Shown here: one piece after another, positions 1-6,175 of the stretch
How the letters are laid out: each line of letters opens with the position of its first letter
How positions within the stretch are numbered: position 1 is the stretch's first letter
NCBI RefSeq assembly: GCF_004766125.1
Contig: NZ_SJSA01000005.1
Span: forward strand, 1-27,558
Length of the DNA stretch: 27,558 nt
From: Duncaniella freteri
GTDB taxonomy: Bacteria; Bacteroidota; Bacteroidia; Bacteroidales; Muribaculaceae
Direction: 5' to 3'
The notes under the pieces: generated by a model
Databases searched by the model: none
What the model was told of the DNA's origin: nothing
The model's input: the letters and a program-made list of their open reading frames with translations, nothing else
Translations under genes and position numbers: made by a program

Positions 1-141
1 TTTGTCCAATTTCGATAATTGGATTCCGTAACGATGCCGCCGTCGAAATAACTCGCGGGTCGAATATGCAAAGTCTGCCGTTGTAATATTCATACCATGA
101 TATATTCAAGGCTGCTGCTGTTCCTTAATTTCAAAGATCAT
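1..141 (-). CDS. Partial unknown protein at the left edge, with a probable frameshift
   Basis: An ATG at 141-139 overlaps the stop of the upstream 98-residue gene in the ATGA style, which argues for a real gene. The first frame gives MIFEIKEQQQP and then hits TGA at 108-106. The next frame continues with ALNISWYEYYNGRLCIF and stays open to the window edge. One extra base in the CC at 110-111 would join them into one N-terminus. The WYEYYNGRLC stretch looks like a genuine protein. By position (early region, downstream of a small HTH-like gene) it could be the start of a transposition gene, but that is a guess. Only about 47 residues are visible, so no family can be assigned. Confidence 0.4.
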
Positions 142-434
142 GGGGACTTTACATTATCATAGATTGCCACCTCCTGTCCTTTGTAGAAGATGTGTCCTGT
201 ACCGTCCGCGCGGGTAGAATTTCGCAGAAGCCCGTTGTCGAAGTCGGCCCTCATGGTGCCGTCTGCGAAGAAGATGGCTTCTCCTGCGGGTACGGTGGCC
301 ATTGTCACCCCTCCGTTCTGCCTGGCAGCGATTCGGATACGCTTGACGACAGCCGTTTCGGGATATTCGAGGTTGAGCGCGTTGAACACATGGCGGTCGC
401 TCACCTTGAAGACCTTGGCGATCCTATCCCGCAC
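138..434 (-). CDS. Small HTH-like protein of the Bacteroidales phage type
   Basis: A 98-residue protein. The N-terminal part (RIAKVFKVSDRHVFNALN) has the pattern of a short helix-turn-helix in which recognition helix SDRHVFNAL follows KVF. It is followed by a basic segment (VVKRIRIAARQNGGV) and then a C-terminal part (about 48-98) without clear features. Small proteins of this layout are common in early regions of Bacteroides phages, where their role is unknown. The GTG at 434 is the first start in frame. An ATG at 462-460 with a better leader (GGAGGAACA just upstream) lies in another frame and would give MKNIAVSKEV joined to this protein if one A of the AAA at 454-456 were extra. The true start is therefore probably 462 with an indel. 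Confidence 0.5.
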   Translation of the reverse strand: MRDRIAKVFKVSDRHVFNALNLEYPETAVVKRIRIAARQNGGVTMATVPAGEAIFFADGTMRADFDNGLLRNSTRADGTGHIFYKGQEVAIYDNVKSP

Positions 435-490
435 TTCCTTGGAAACTGCAATATTTCTTCATTGTTCCTCCGCTTATTGAGTTTTATCGC

Positions 491-498
491 TATCTTTG
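491..498 (+). promoter_or_regulatory. Candidate Bacteroides-type -7 box for the small plus-strand gene
   Basis: TATCTTTG matches the Bacteroides -7 consensus TAnnTTTG. No TTTG/TTG box is found at the expected 19-21 nt upstream, so it is weak. Transcription from here would give a leader of roughly 70 nt before the ATG at 576. That leader contains a perfect 6-bp hairpin (CCGGAC...GTCCGG, about 518-539). Confidence 0.3.
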
Positions 499-575
499 TA
501 GACTGTTAGTAAATAACCGGACTTGGATGCCACGTCCGGCCGACATCAAAACATCATATCAAAAAGACCGCAAGC

Positions 576-692
576 ATGAGCCTTGAAAACTATCTTGTAA
601 GATCAGATGTATCTGAAACGGAAGATACGCTGTTCTTTCCGTCAGGAAGAGGTGTCACAACTCCATACGCTCTTAAAAGAGAAGGGATTTGA
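576..692 (+). CDS. Small unknown plus-strand protein, probably frameshifted
   Basis: The ATG at 576 opens a 38-residue frame (MSLENYLVRSDVSETEDTLF to ALKREGI) ending in TGA at 690-692. It has an A-rich leader with no Shine-Dalgarno site, as usual in Bacteroidales. If one G of GGG at 684-686 is extra, the protein continues as KREGFDWYRDFLTTNSQTF and ends after about 53 residues, which reads more naturally. It runs against every other gene in this part of the window and its 3' end overlaps the 3' end of the convergent gene at 673-1050. No family is recognised. It could be an independently expressed accessory gene, or simply a chance ORF. Confidence 0.3.
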   Translation: MSLENYLVRSDVSETEDTLFFPSGRGVTTPYALKREGI

Positions 693-1050
693 CTGGTACC
701 GAGACTTCCTGACAACAAACTCTCAGACATTCTGAAATATATTGCTCTACCTCCGTCGAGGCGTGAGGCAAAGAAATGGGTCGCCCATCCTGACGCGCTT
801 CTTCTTCGGTTTGCAGCATTGCAAATATCCGCGATAACTGTGCAATTCCAGTTAGATATCGACGGCATAGCGGGGATTGTTGACTTCGGCTCTTACCGTA
901 GCTTTCACTCAGTGATCGCAAACGGTCTCGCACCTCTTCTGCTCGGATCTCCCCTGAAAGAATTTCCGTTTGAGGGTATGATTCTCCTTTTTTGCTGAGG
1001 CTGTTGTAATACTCGGCTTCTTTCTCCTGACTATAAAATCTCTTAGTCAT
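673..1050 (-). CDS. Hypothetical protein, 125 residues
   Basis: It starts with ATG at 1050, 4 nt after the stop of the gene at 1055-1276, so the two are co-transcribed. The first 55 residues (MTKRFYSQEKEAEYYNSLSK, then EIRAEEVRDRLRSLSESYGK) are charged and helical and look like a real protein. The C-terminal third is Cys-rich and less natural (ECLRVCCQEV), so a frame error after about residue 55 is possible. I do not recognise a family. Confidence 0.4.
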   Translation of the reverse strand: MTKRFYSQEKEAEYYNSLSKKGESYPQTEILSGEIRAEEVRDRLRSLSESYGKSRSQQSPLCRRYLTGIAQLSRIFAMLQTEEEARQDGRPISLPHASTEVEQYISECLRVCCQEVSVPVKSLLF

Positions 1051-1054
1051 AGTC

Positions 1055-1276
1055 TCACTTTTTATTTAGTTCGTTATTAATCTTGTCAACGGCATCTTTC
1101 AGAGCGAAGTGCCCGGCAACAAGGGCGGGCGTACTGCTTGGATTCATCGCACTCCGGTCGTTATGGGTCGCCTCGAACTCATCGAGGATAATCCCTGAGT
1201 GGTTGAGGTTCTGAGTCAAGTTCTCAATGAGCAGCCTGACTGCGGCTTCGGTTCTCTCCTCTGAATATCGTTTCAT
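1055..1276 (-). CDS. Hypothetical small protein, 73 residues
   Basis: The start is set at ATG 1276 (MKRYSEERTEAAVRLLIENL). The frame stays open further upstream, but that extension runs through the tRNA-like element at 1294-1374 and is not protein-like. The N-terminal half is an amphipathic helix (RTEAAVRLLIENLTQNL) and the C-terminus is Lys/Asn-rich (DAVDKINNELNKK). It lies directly upstream of the gene ending at 673. No family is recognised. Confidence 0.45.
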   Translation of the reverse strand: MKRYSEERTEAAVRLLIENLTQNLNHSGIILDEFEATHNDRSAMNPSSTPALVAGHFALKDAVDKINNELNKK

Positions 1277-1293
1277 AGTTTTTCTGAAATTTG

Positions 1294-1374
1294 TGGAAGG
1301 ACTCGGACTCGAACCGAGGACGATACAGTCGGATTGGTTACCGCCGTTTGTTCTGCCAACTGAACTATCCTTCC
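1294..1374 (-). tRNA. tRNA-like element with an abnormal anticodon arm
   Basis: The acceptor stem (GGAAGGA/TCCTTCC), D arm (GTTC/GAAC) and T arm (CTCGG TTCGAGT CCGAG) are all perfect. Position 26 to the T stem, however, is 30 nt after the A instead of the usual 22, and no placement gives a 5-bp anticodon stem with a 7-nt loop carrying U33. The best local pairing is a 3-bp CGG/CCG stem around an 11-nt loop containing GGTAACC. No CCA is encoded (the end reads ACAA). It may be a decayed or insertion-bearing tRNA, or an unusual class II tRNA. I cannot assign an amino acid. Confidence 0.5.
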
Positions 1375-1467
1375 GAATACCCCGCCGCATTTGGCGACGC
1401 CGGGGGGTAGTGTTGTGCCTTTCGGCTTTAACCGGCTCTCTTGCCGGAGGATTGCCCTCTCTTGGGT

Positions 1468-1626
1468 CTAACCTTTGGTATCTTCAAATATAGCTAGGAT
1501 GAATGCACGATCCTCGTCCCACAATGGGTAGCCTTCTTCCATTGTCAGTCTGACAGCCTCACGCTCTCCGATGAGACGTACAGCCTCGCGCCTGAAATCG
1601 GTGTCGCGTATGCATGAGCTTTCCAA
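1468..1626 (-). CDS. Possible small unknown protein, 52 residues
   Basis: A minus-strand frame with a strongly protein-like charged helical content (FRREAVRLIGEREAVRLTM, then PLWDEDRAFILAIFEDTKG) ends at TAG 1470-1468. There is no ATG in frame. TTG at 1626 is the first plausible start, and the frame also stays open further upstream through the direct repeats at 1657-1694. It contains a near-repeat REAVRLIGE/REAVRLTME. The start and even the expression are uncertain. It is not similar to anything I recognise. Confidence 0.3.
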   Translation of the reverse strand: MESSCIRDTDFRREAVRLIGEREAVRLTMEEGYPLWDEDRAFILAIFEDTKG

Positions 1627-1656
1627 GGAGGAATCTTGCGTGCTCTTATAATCGCC

Positions 1657-1694
1657 AAAACGAAACGTGCAACTTTCTAAAACGAAACGAGCAA
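1657..1694. repeat. Two 16-bp direct repeats, operator- or iteron-like
   Basis: AAAACGAAACGTGCAA at 1657-1672 is repeated as AAAACGAAACGAGCAA at 1679-1694, with 15 of 16 identical bases. The period is 22 bp, about two turns of B-DNA, so a dimer could bind both copies on one face. It sits in the interval between the thymidylate-synthase-like gene and the small downstream gene. Confidence 0.55.
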
Positions 1695-1754
1695 AACTTC
1701 TCTTTTTTCGCTTCCTTTTTTCTCTGACTCATTCGACCGCTTAAACACCAATTA

Positions 1755-1797
1755 AACGCTGATTAAAAGCCTTTGAAATTGGCTTAAAATCAGCGTT
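1755..1797. terminator. Stem-loop downstream of the thymidylate-synthase-like gene
   Basis: Arms 1755-1771 and 1781-1797 form a 17-bp inverted repeat (AACGCTGATT..AGCC) with two mismatches and a 9-nt loop. On the minus strand the stem is followed by a T-rich stretch (TTTAATTGG). It therefore probably ends the transcript of the HTH and thymidylate-synthase-like genes. The rest of 1627-1878 holds the direct repeats and a plus-strand promoter-like element; I see no other gene there. Confidence 0.5.
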
Positions 1798-1813
1798 ATT
1801 TTCATGCCTTTTA

Positions 1814-1845
1814 TTTGGTCAAGTCAGCAGATTTTTGTAACTTTG
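1814..1845 (+). promoter_or_regulatory. Bacteroides-type promoter facing into the 3' end of the thymidylate-synthase-like gene
   Basis: TTTG at 1814-1817, a 20-nt spacer, and TAACTTTG at 1838-1845 match the Bacteroides consensus TTTG/TAnnTTTG well. Transcription would run rightward, antisense to the gene at 1879-2523. No convincing plus-strand ORF follows, so it would make an antisense or non-coding RNA if active. Confidence 0.4.
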
Positions 1846-1878
1846 AAGTAGTTAAATTGATCTCGTTTGCACTTGCTT

Positions 1879-2523
1879 TCACACGTTCAGATCAAACCTT
1901 GCAGTTTCATTTCCGGCCAAGAGTTCGCGCGTTCTTTCTATGTTGTTGGCATAAATGTGAACATTTCCCAGATTCAGCGTTATAGACTTTAACGGCGCTT
2001 CGATTTGTCGCGCTATCAAATATAAATGGTAAATGTCAGCTGGCAAACCTAAGTTTGCGTCACTGCTTCTCTGATAGGCTGACAAAACGAGTTCTCCATC
2101 ATCGAGCTGGAATTGAATGAGGCTTAAGCAAGGAGCTTGGTTGGTTTCCGCTCCTGTTGCTCCTAGGAACAGCACATAGTTTTTGCTGCTCCGTTTTTCC
2201 CAGTTGATTTGCTCAATCAAAGCCGGCAGTTTCTCAAAATAGGTCGGATAACTGTTAATGAGGATTTGCCCGCAATAATCCCACCAGTTTATCCCGGCTT
2301 CTCTGTACTTGGTCAGGTCTCTTTATCCAGCCATAAACAGGGTTAATTCATTGCGCAGCTTCTTGCGCGCGATGTTGTGTCCCTCGAAAATCTCCAGCAG
2401 GTCACAAGGCGTTAAATGCAGCTGCTCATTGAGCAAATACATTATGTCACCTTTTTTATTGCTCTGTCGTTTGCCGTGCTGCAATATCTTGCCGAGCATG
2501 GCGTAATACTTGTTTGGTGTCAT
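1879..2523 (-). pseudogene. Thymidylate-synthase-family enzyme (dCMP-type active site), interrupted by an in-frame TAA
   Basis: One frame of 214 codons carries a thymidylate synthase fold broken by TAA at 2325-2323 (codon 67). Codons 1-66 match the family N-terminus (YYAMLGKILQHG; NELTLFMAG for HELLWFLQG). After the stop the frame continues with GINWWDY and QAPC (catalytic Cys132). The motif AYQRSSDANLGLPADI (150-164) corresponds to QRSxDxxLGLPxN of ThyA, and HIY (189-191) binds the sugar. The family Asn177 is replaced by Asp163, the residue found in phage dCMP hydroxymethylases, which points to a cytosine nucleotide substrate. The Arg-Arg phosphate site seems replaced. The gene begins with TGAATG, directly after the HTH gene stop. 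Readthrough, restart at TTG 2220, a nonsense mutation or a base error are all possible. Confidence 0.65.
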
Positions 2524-2817
2524 TCAATGCGAATATAGTCCATTTCTGTGAGTTCTGTGGCATATCTTCGGCCGTTCGTAGTGAAACGCTTTTGCAGTCG
2601 CCCCCAGACGCTTCACTATGTCATAAATATTGCGCTCGCTGACGTTGTAACGCTCGGCCAAGATTGCGACAATATAACTGACCTTTTCGCCTCGTTTCCG
2701 CGCATTCTGGTAGTCCTCAAACAGTCTTACATATTTGTGATCGCTCGGCTTTGCTCCGGCGTCCTCCAGCTTTTCAATTACTCCACCGCATAATTTTAAT
2801 GCTTCGTACACTGTCAT
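2524..2817 (-). CDS. Small helix-turn-helix protein, possible phage regulator
   Basis: A 97-residue basic protein. Residues about 44-70 (VSYIVAILAERYNVSERNIY, then DIVKRL) form a clear HTH with the SERNIYDIVKRL recognition helix. The N-terminal 40 residues are helical (YEALKLCGGVIEKLEDAG). Its position next to the late genes recalls the Mor/C activators of Mu, but I see no specific similarity, so that role is only inferred. Its start lies about 20 nt after the structured intergenic region at 2837-2966. Its stop abuts the next ATG (TGAATG), so it is translationally linked to the thymidylate-synthase-like gene. Confidence 0.6.
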   Translation of the reverse strand: MTVYEALKLCGGVIEKLEDAGAKPSDHKYVRLFEDYQNARKRGEKVSYIVAILAERYNVSERNIYDIVKRLGATAKAFHYERPKICHRTHRNGLYSH

Positions 2818-2836
2818 TCAGCATTTTTTTCGTAAT

Positions 2837-2966
2837 TTTGCAACTCCTACCACATATCAGCAGAAGCACCGAAGCACGAGTCAAAGGCTTTTAGCCCCCG
2901 GCTTATGTGCTTCGGTGCATTGTGTTTGTATGTGGTAGGATACTGCAAACTAAGCCGGGGCTTTTT
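2837..2966. promoter_or_regulatory. Structured intergenic region with mutually exclusive hairpins
   Basis: TCCTACCACATA (2845-2856) pairs with TATGTGGTAGGA (2929-2940), and outer bases TTTGCA/TGCAAA (2837-2842/2944-2949) extend it. Inside, GCACCGAAGCAC (2866-2877) pairs perfectly with GTGCTTCGGTGC (2907-2918). The loop of that stem contains AGCCCCCGGCTTA (2893-2905), which can instead pair with TAAGCCGGGGCT (2951-2962) with one bulge. The two pairings cross, so they form either a pseudoknot or a switch. On the plus strand the last stem is followed by a T run (CTTTTTC), making it terminator-like. It lies in the 173-nt gap between the methyltransferase stop and the HTH gene start. Confidence 0.6.
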
Positions 2967-2990
2967 CTATGCCTCCGCTTTGTAGGCGAG

Positions 2991-3818
2991 TCAGAGTCGC
3001 GTTATCATCATATCGTTAAATTTAGCTTGATAGTTCAGCGTGTTTGTGCGCTGGCGTATTTCCGCGCCCCACATTGGTGCCGCTTCCCGGTACTCATCAG
3101 CGAGCCACTGGCAGAGCTCGACAATCTGCGACTTGTCGCTTGTGAAATAAACGTATTTCGTACCTTTAAGCAGCCGCAACACGTTCAGATAGTCGGTCAG
3201 CTTCCAATAATTCTCATACATTCCGCACTCTGTCGTAAGATACGGCGGGTCCATGAGGAACAACACACGTGGATTGTCACGGTGCAGGTCAAACAGATCC
3301 TGGTAATCAAGATGCACGACTTCCAGTCCGTCCAGATAGCCGTCAGTGCGGTAGTCACCGCTGTGGACGCGGTTATACATCGTGTGTCTGCGCAGTTCGT
3401 CCAGGCTCTTGGCCCACTTGCCGGAGAAAAGCACGGAGCGACCTATTGTAAGAATATCGGCATAGCCATTTTGTTTCTCATAGTCGTGCACTATATCCAG
3501 GACGTCGGCGCACTGCCGGTCTGAGAGGCGCTTGTTGGGTTCAACACCAGTTAAACACTCTTTAATTGCCCTTAAAATTCCATTGGTCTGCTCCACGGCC
3601 GCCAGTCTGTCGACATAGCGGTCGAAGTCGTTGTACACCACCCGGCACCCCGGGAGCACCCTTTTTGCCGTGTGCGACAGCAGCCCGGAGCCGCCGAAAA
3701 GGTCCACCACCGTATCAATCTCACCTACTGCCTGCTCCAGCACCTCGATAAAGGTCCGGAGGAAATAGCGCTTCTGCCCCATGAAGGGAAGCGGCGCGCA
3801 TTTGTAGATCCTATCCAT
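2991..3818 (-). CDS. D12-class (Dam-like) DNA adenine N6-methyltransferase
   Basis: The 275-residue protein methylates the N6 of adenine in DNA using S-adenosylmethionine. It shows the D12-class order of motifs: PFMGQKR near the N-terminus (11-17), SAM-binding motif I DLFGGSG (39-45), an acidic motif II-like NDFDRY (63-68), and catalytic motif IV DPPY (190-193). The length is close to that of Dam. No endonuclease gene accompanies it, so it is an orphan phage methyltransferase, probably protecting phage DNA from host restriction or marking it for regulation. It ends the leftward structural operon, 30 nt after the DUF4376 gene. The target sequence cannot be read from the gene. Confidence 0.88.
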   Translation of the reverse strand: MDRIYKCAPLPFMGQKRYFLRTFIEVLEQAVGEIDTVVDLFGGSGLLSHTAKRVLPGCRVVYNDFDRYVDRLAAVEQTNGILRAIKECLTGVEPNKRLSDRQCADVLDIVHDYEKQNGYADILTIGRSVLFSGKWAKSLDELRRHTMYNRVHSGDYRTDGYLDGLEVVHLDYQDLFDLHRDNPRVLFLMDPPYLTTECGMYENYWKLTDYLNVLRLLKGTKYVYFTSDKSQIVELCQWLADEYREAAPMWGAEIRQRTNTLNYQAKFNDMMITRL

Positions 3819-3848
3819 TTACAAAATCTGTTTGACCATATTAAGTTT

Positions 3849-4391
3849 TCATACAGTGAAACATGGCCTATCAGGATAGCCGGTCTTGAAATCGTACGCC
3901 TCTATATCCTCCTTGGACCGGAGCCCCCTTATCGCTGCTGCATGCTCACGTGTGGCATTGTTGCAGTCTACAGTATAGATCTCAATCTGTCTCAGGATTC
4001 CTACAGCCTCTGTAATCGGCATGATAAAACGATGATCGCCGAGCCATATGCTCGTCTCTGTCCTGCCGCTTGCCTGCTCCACCGATATGGAGTTCATCAG
4101 CCCCACACGCGTAGCCTTGTCAAGCCATCCGGAGACACCTCCGATGCTGATCGTGTTTACAGCCGAAGAGCGGTCGTACTCCTCCAGCTCTTGGAGTTTG
4201 ATAATCCTGAGTTCTTCGATAGACGGCTCATACATCCTGAGGACAGGGATCCCTGTCTCATCCTCCAAAATTAACAGCCCTCCATCCTGCCCTTCCAACA
4301 ATTCTTTGTAATACTCCATGGAGATCTCTACACCTCCATCAACCGGTTTGCTATAGAAGCCATCCCTCCAATACATATTGTCGCCTTCCAT
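3849..4391 (-). CDS. DUF4376-domain protein, probable tail fibre chaperone
   Basis: 180 residues. The part from about residue 60 to the end has the DUF4376 pattern: LRIIKLQELEEYDRSSAVN, then WLDKATRVGL, SIWLGDHRFIM, IEIYTVDCNNATREH, and a C-terminal AYDFKTGYPDRPCF. Genes of this family follow tail fibre genes in many phages and are thought to help fibre assembly or form part of the fibre tip. Here it directly follows the gp53-like fibre tip gene, which fits. The ATG at 4391 is used; a second ATG five codons in (MYWRDGFYSK) is an equally good start. Confidence 0.7.
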   Translation of the reverse strand: MEGDNMYWRDGFYSKPVDGGVEISMEYYKELLEGQDGGLLILEDETGIPVLRMYEPSIEELRIIKLQELEEYDRSSAVNTISIGGVSGWLDKATRVGLMNSISVEQASGRTETSIWLGDHRFIMPITEAVGILRQIEIYTVDCNNATREHAAAIRGLRSKEDIEAYDFKTGYPDRPCFTV

Positions 4392-4424
4392 TTTTTGTAA
4401 CTATTTTTTGTAATATGTCTGTTA

Positions 4425-4772
4425 TTAACCTTTGCCGACAGCTATCCAAAAGAACCTTTCCTTGTTTTTTTGGTTGGCTGACACTTTAAAACTGCCTGCT
4501 GATTTGTTGCATATGGTTCTGCCGACATAATATGTCTGATATGAACTGTCAGCAGTGGTCAGTATTGAATAAGAGGTGTCGACAAATGAGTGTGGGAAAT
4601 ATATGGTCTGTACACCATAGGTATCCTGATTATCAGACGGGTGCCCCCACTGTATTAAAAATCCGTCATGAAATCTGTAATAGCCGTTTTCAACAAGCTG
4701 TTTTGATAGAGCCTCGTGTTTATGGCTGTTTATCACTCCCGTCAGGACCGCCTCAATTGCCGCCTTTGTCAC
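4425..4772 (-). CDS. Tail fibre C-terminal tip, gp53-like domain (split from the fibre shaft gene)
   Basis: 115 residues from a GTG at 4772. The sequence NGYYRFHDGFLIQWG, then YFPHSFVDTSYSILTT and FFWIAVGKG at the end is the pattern of the gp53-like C-terminal domain of phage fibres (QWG, F/P-rich strand, FWIAIG end). The domain forms the trimeric receptor-contact tip. The N-terminus VTKAAIEAVLTGVINSHKHE is a typical linker joining a collagen-like GPKG stretch to this domain. It belongs in frame with the upstream gene at 4769-5581, which ends RGPKVVTPQ in the wrong frame. A -1 shift at 4790-4796 gives RGPKGSDATVTKAAIE. Confidence 0.75.
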   Translation of the reverse strand: MTKAAIEAVLTGVINSHKHEALSKQLVENGYYRFHDGFLIQWGHPSDNQDTYGVQTIYFPHSFVDTSYSILTTADSSYQTYYVGRTICNKSAGSFKVSANQKNKERFFWIAVGKG

Positions 4773-5581
4773 TGTGGCGTCACTACCTTTGGGCCCCTTA
4801 TATTAACAGCCGCGGGGTTTGTGAGCCCGCCGTTGTTGCTCCATGTCAGATTGCCGGACGAGTCCACCACAGGTGTGAACACAGCCCCCTTGTCTCCTTT
4901 ATCACCCTTGTCTCCTTTGAGGTCCTGGAGCTGGGATGAGAGCAGATAGTCCCCCTTAGGCTGATAGACAGAATCATGGTTGTGGCTGCCATCAGCCTTG
5001 CTGTTCCATGTAGACTTCTCGGCATCCGTCACAAACCTGTGTGACGCGTCCCCAGTCACCTGTGCTGCCGTATGCGTGTGCGTTGCCGGCGCGTAATTAC
5101 CTTTAGGCTGATAGGTGGAATCATGGTTGTGGCTGCCATCAGCCTTGCTGTTCCATGTAGACTTCTCGGCATCCGTCACAAACCTGTGTGACGCGTCCCC
5201 AGTCACCTGTGCTGCCGTATGCGTGTGCGTTGCCGGCGCGTAATTGCCTTTAGGCTGATAGGTGGAGTCATGGTTGTGGCTGCCACCTGCCTTACTGTTC
5301 CATGCAGACTTCTCGGCATCCGTCACAAACCTGTGTGACGCGTCCTCATTCACCTGTGCCGCCGTATGCGTGTGTGTTGCCGGCGCGTAATTACCTTTAG
5401 GCTGGTAGGTGGAGTCATGGTTATGTCCAGATGGCGATGCTCCTACCTGTGTGGCAGTCACCTGATGCGGATTGTCCCTGCTGCTGATATGTGAGATTAG
5501 CGATGACACCGCCTTCATGAGTTTACCGAAAGCAGATGACAGCTTCTCTCCGCTTGACAGGTCTGTCAGAGACGGTGCCAT
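4769..5581 (-). CDS. Tail fibre shaft with 49-residue repeats and collagen-like segment
   Basis: The 270-residue fibre shaft holds three tandem copies of a 49-residue unit with the motifs SHNHDSTYQPKGNY, ATHTHTAAQV and FVTDAEK.WNSK. The paired His residues (HTHT, HNH) recall metal-binding fibre repeats. After the repeats comes QLQDLKGDKGDKGDKG, a collagen-like triple-helix element, then a short strand-rich piece. The N-terminus (LSSGEKLSSAFGKLMKAVSS, NPHQVTATQVGAS) is normally the middle of a longer fibre. The gene at 5566-6153 ends NVATNDQTPP where NVATNDQTPTYTMAPSL is expected, so the two are one fibre split by a missing C in the CCCC at 5591-5594. Confidence 0.8.
   Translation of the reverse strand: MAPSLTDLSSGEKLSSAFGKLMKAVSSLISHISSRDNPHQVTATQVGASPSGHNHDSTYQPKGNYAPATHTHTAAQVNEDASHRFVTDAEKSAWNSKAGGSHNHDSTYQPKGNYAPATHTHTAAQVTGDASHRFVTDAEKSTWNSKADGSHNHDSTYQPKGNYAPATHTHTAAQVTGDASHRFVTDAEKSTWNSKADGSHNHDSVYQPKGDYLLSSQLQDLKGDKGDKGDKGAVFTPVVDSSGNLTWSNNGGLTNPAAVNIRGPKVVTPQ
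4976..5423 (-). repeat. 147-bp tandem repeats in the fibre gene
   Basis: Copies begin at 4976, 5123, 5270 and 5417 (the last partial), an exact 147-bp period that preserves the reading frame. The first two copies are nearly identical at DNA level, while the copy from 5270 has more changes. This suggests recent expansion by recombination and a possible way to vary fibre length. Confidence 0.85.
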
Positions 5582-6153
5582 CGTGTAGGTGGGGTCTGGT
5601 CATTTGTCGCAACATTCGGGACATTGCCGAGCCCGACTTGCGATTTGTTGACACGGTGTGGATTATCGGTGTCCGAGACATGCATACGTATACCCAGCTC
5701 CAAAGTGTCTGCCCTTCCATCGAGCGAGTCAATGCTCATCTGCTGGTCCCTGTCCGTATCATGCAGTGCTGAGATCTCTTTGTCCTGTGACGAGTCCTTC
5801 GTATGGATGACCTCAACTTCGGCATTCAGTGAATCAATCTCCGTTTGTTGCCTCTCATTCTCGGTCTCCAGATCCTCGATACACCCGGATATATTGTCAA
5901 AACGCTCATCCGATGTCTTCTTGTGCGTCTCATAATCTCCCTTTAGTTCAATGTGTTGCCGTTCCAGCTCATGCCCTTCCGAAGCGACATACTTGCTGTT
6001 GAGCTGCTCCGCTAGCCCCTCCACCTGTATTACGGGGATAATGCTTTCCTCCTTGTGCACGTAGCTATCGAGCCAGTCGGCGAACTGCTCCTCCGTCGGG
6101 TACTTCCCACGACGGAACCACGCTTTTAGCTGTGCTATTGTCCTTATTGCCAT
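5566..6153 (-). CDS. Tail fibre N-terminal part with coiled coil
   Basis: 195 residues. The start MAIRTIAQLKAWFRRGKYPT is the baseplate-attachment type found at the beginning of many Bacteroides phage fibres (TIAQLKxWFxRGxxPTE.QF..W.DS). Residues about 65-150 are a heptad-rich coiled coil (ELKGDYETHKKTSDERFDNI, IEDLETENERQQTEIDSL). The end (DNPHRVNKSQVGLGNVPNVA) is the usual linker motif, after which the frame runs out at NDQTPPTRWHRL. Restoring one C in CCCC at 5591-5594 continues straight into the repeat shaft gene. In a functional phage these would be one protein of about 460 residues, or more with the gp53-like tip. Confidence 0.75.
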   Translation of the reverse strand: MAIRTIAQLKAWFRRGKYPTEEQFADWLDSYVHKEESIIPVIQVEGLAEQLNSKYVASEGHELERQHIELKGDYETHKKTSDERFDNISGCIEDLETENERQQTEIDSLNAEVEVIHTKDSSQDKEISALHDTDRDQQMSIDSLDGRADTLELGIRMHVSDTDNPHRVNKSQVGLGNVPNVATNDQTPPTRWHRL

Positions 6154-6175
6154 AATCTCGGGTATTTATTTATGT

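Noticed and set aside
2323..2325. Alternative genetic code reading TAA as an amino acid
   Set aside because: TAA is used as the normal stop of many genes here (for example the GT extension and the spanin-like genes), so recoding of the whole genome is not supported.
2907..3524. A 205-codon plus-strand frame over the methyltransferase gene
   Set aside because: It is antisense to a methyltransferase with intact motifs and starts inside the structured intergenic region.
4976..5423. Regular tandem repeats as a CRISPR array
   Set aside because: The period is 147 bp with the repeats contiguous, without unique spacers, and encodes protein repeats in a fibre gene.
1..6153. A diversity-generating retroelement, as known from some transposable Bacteroides phages
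   Set aside because: No reverse transcriptase frame and no template/variable repeat pair with A-specific changes was found near the fibre genes in this window.
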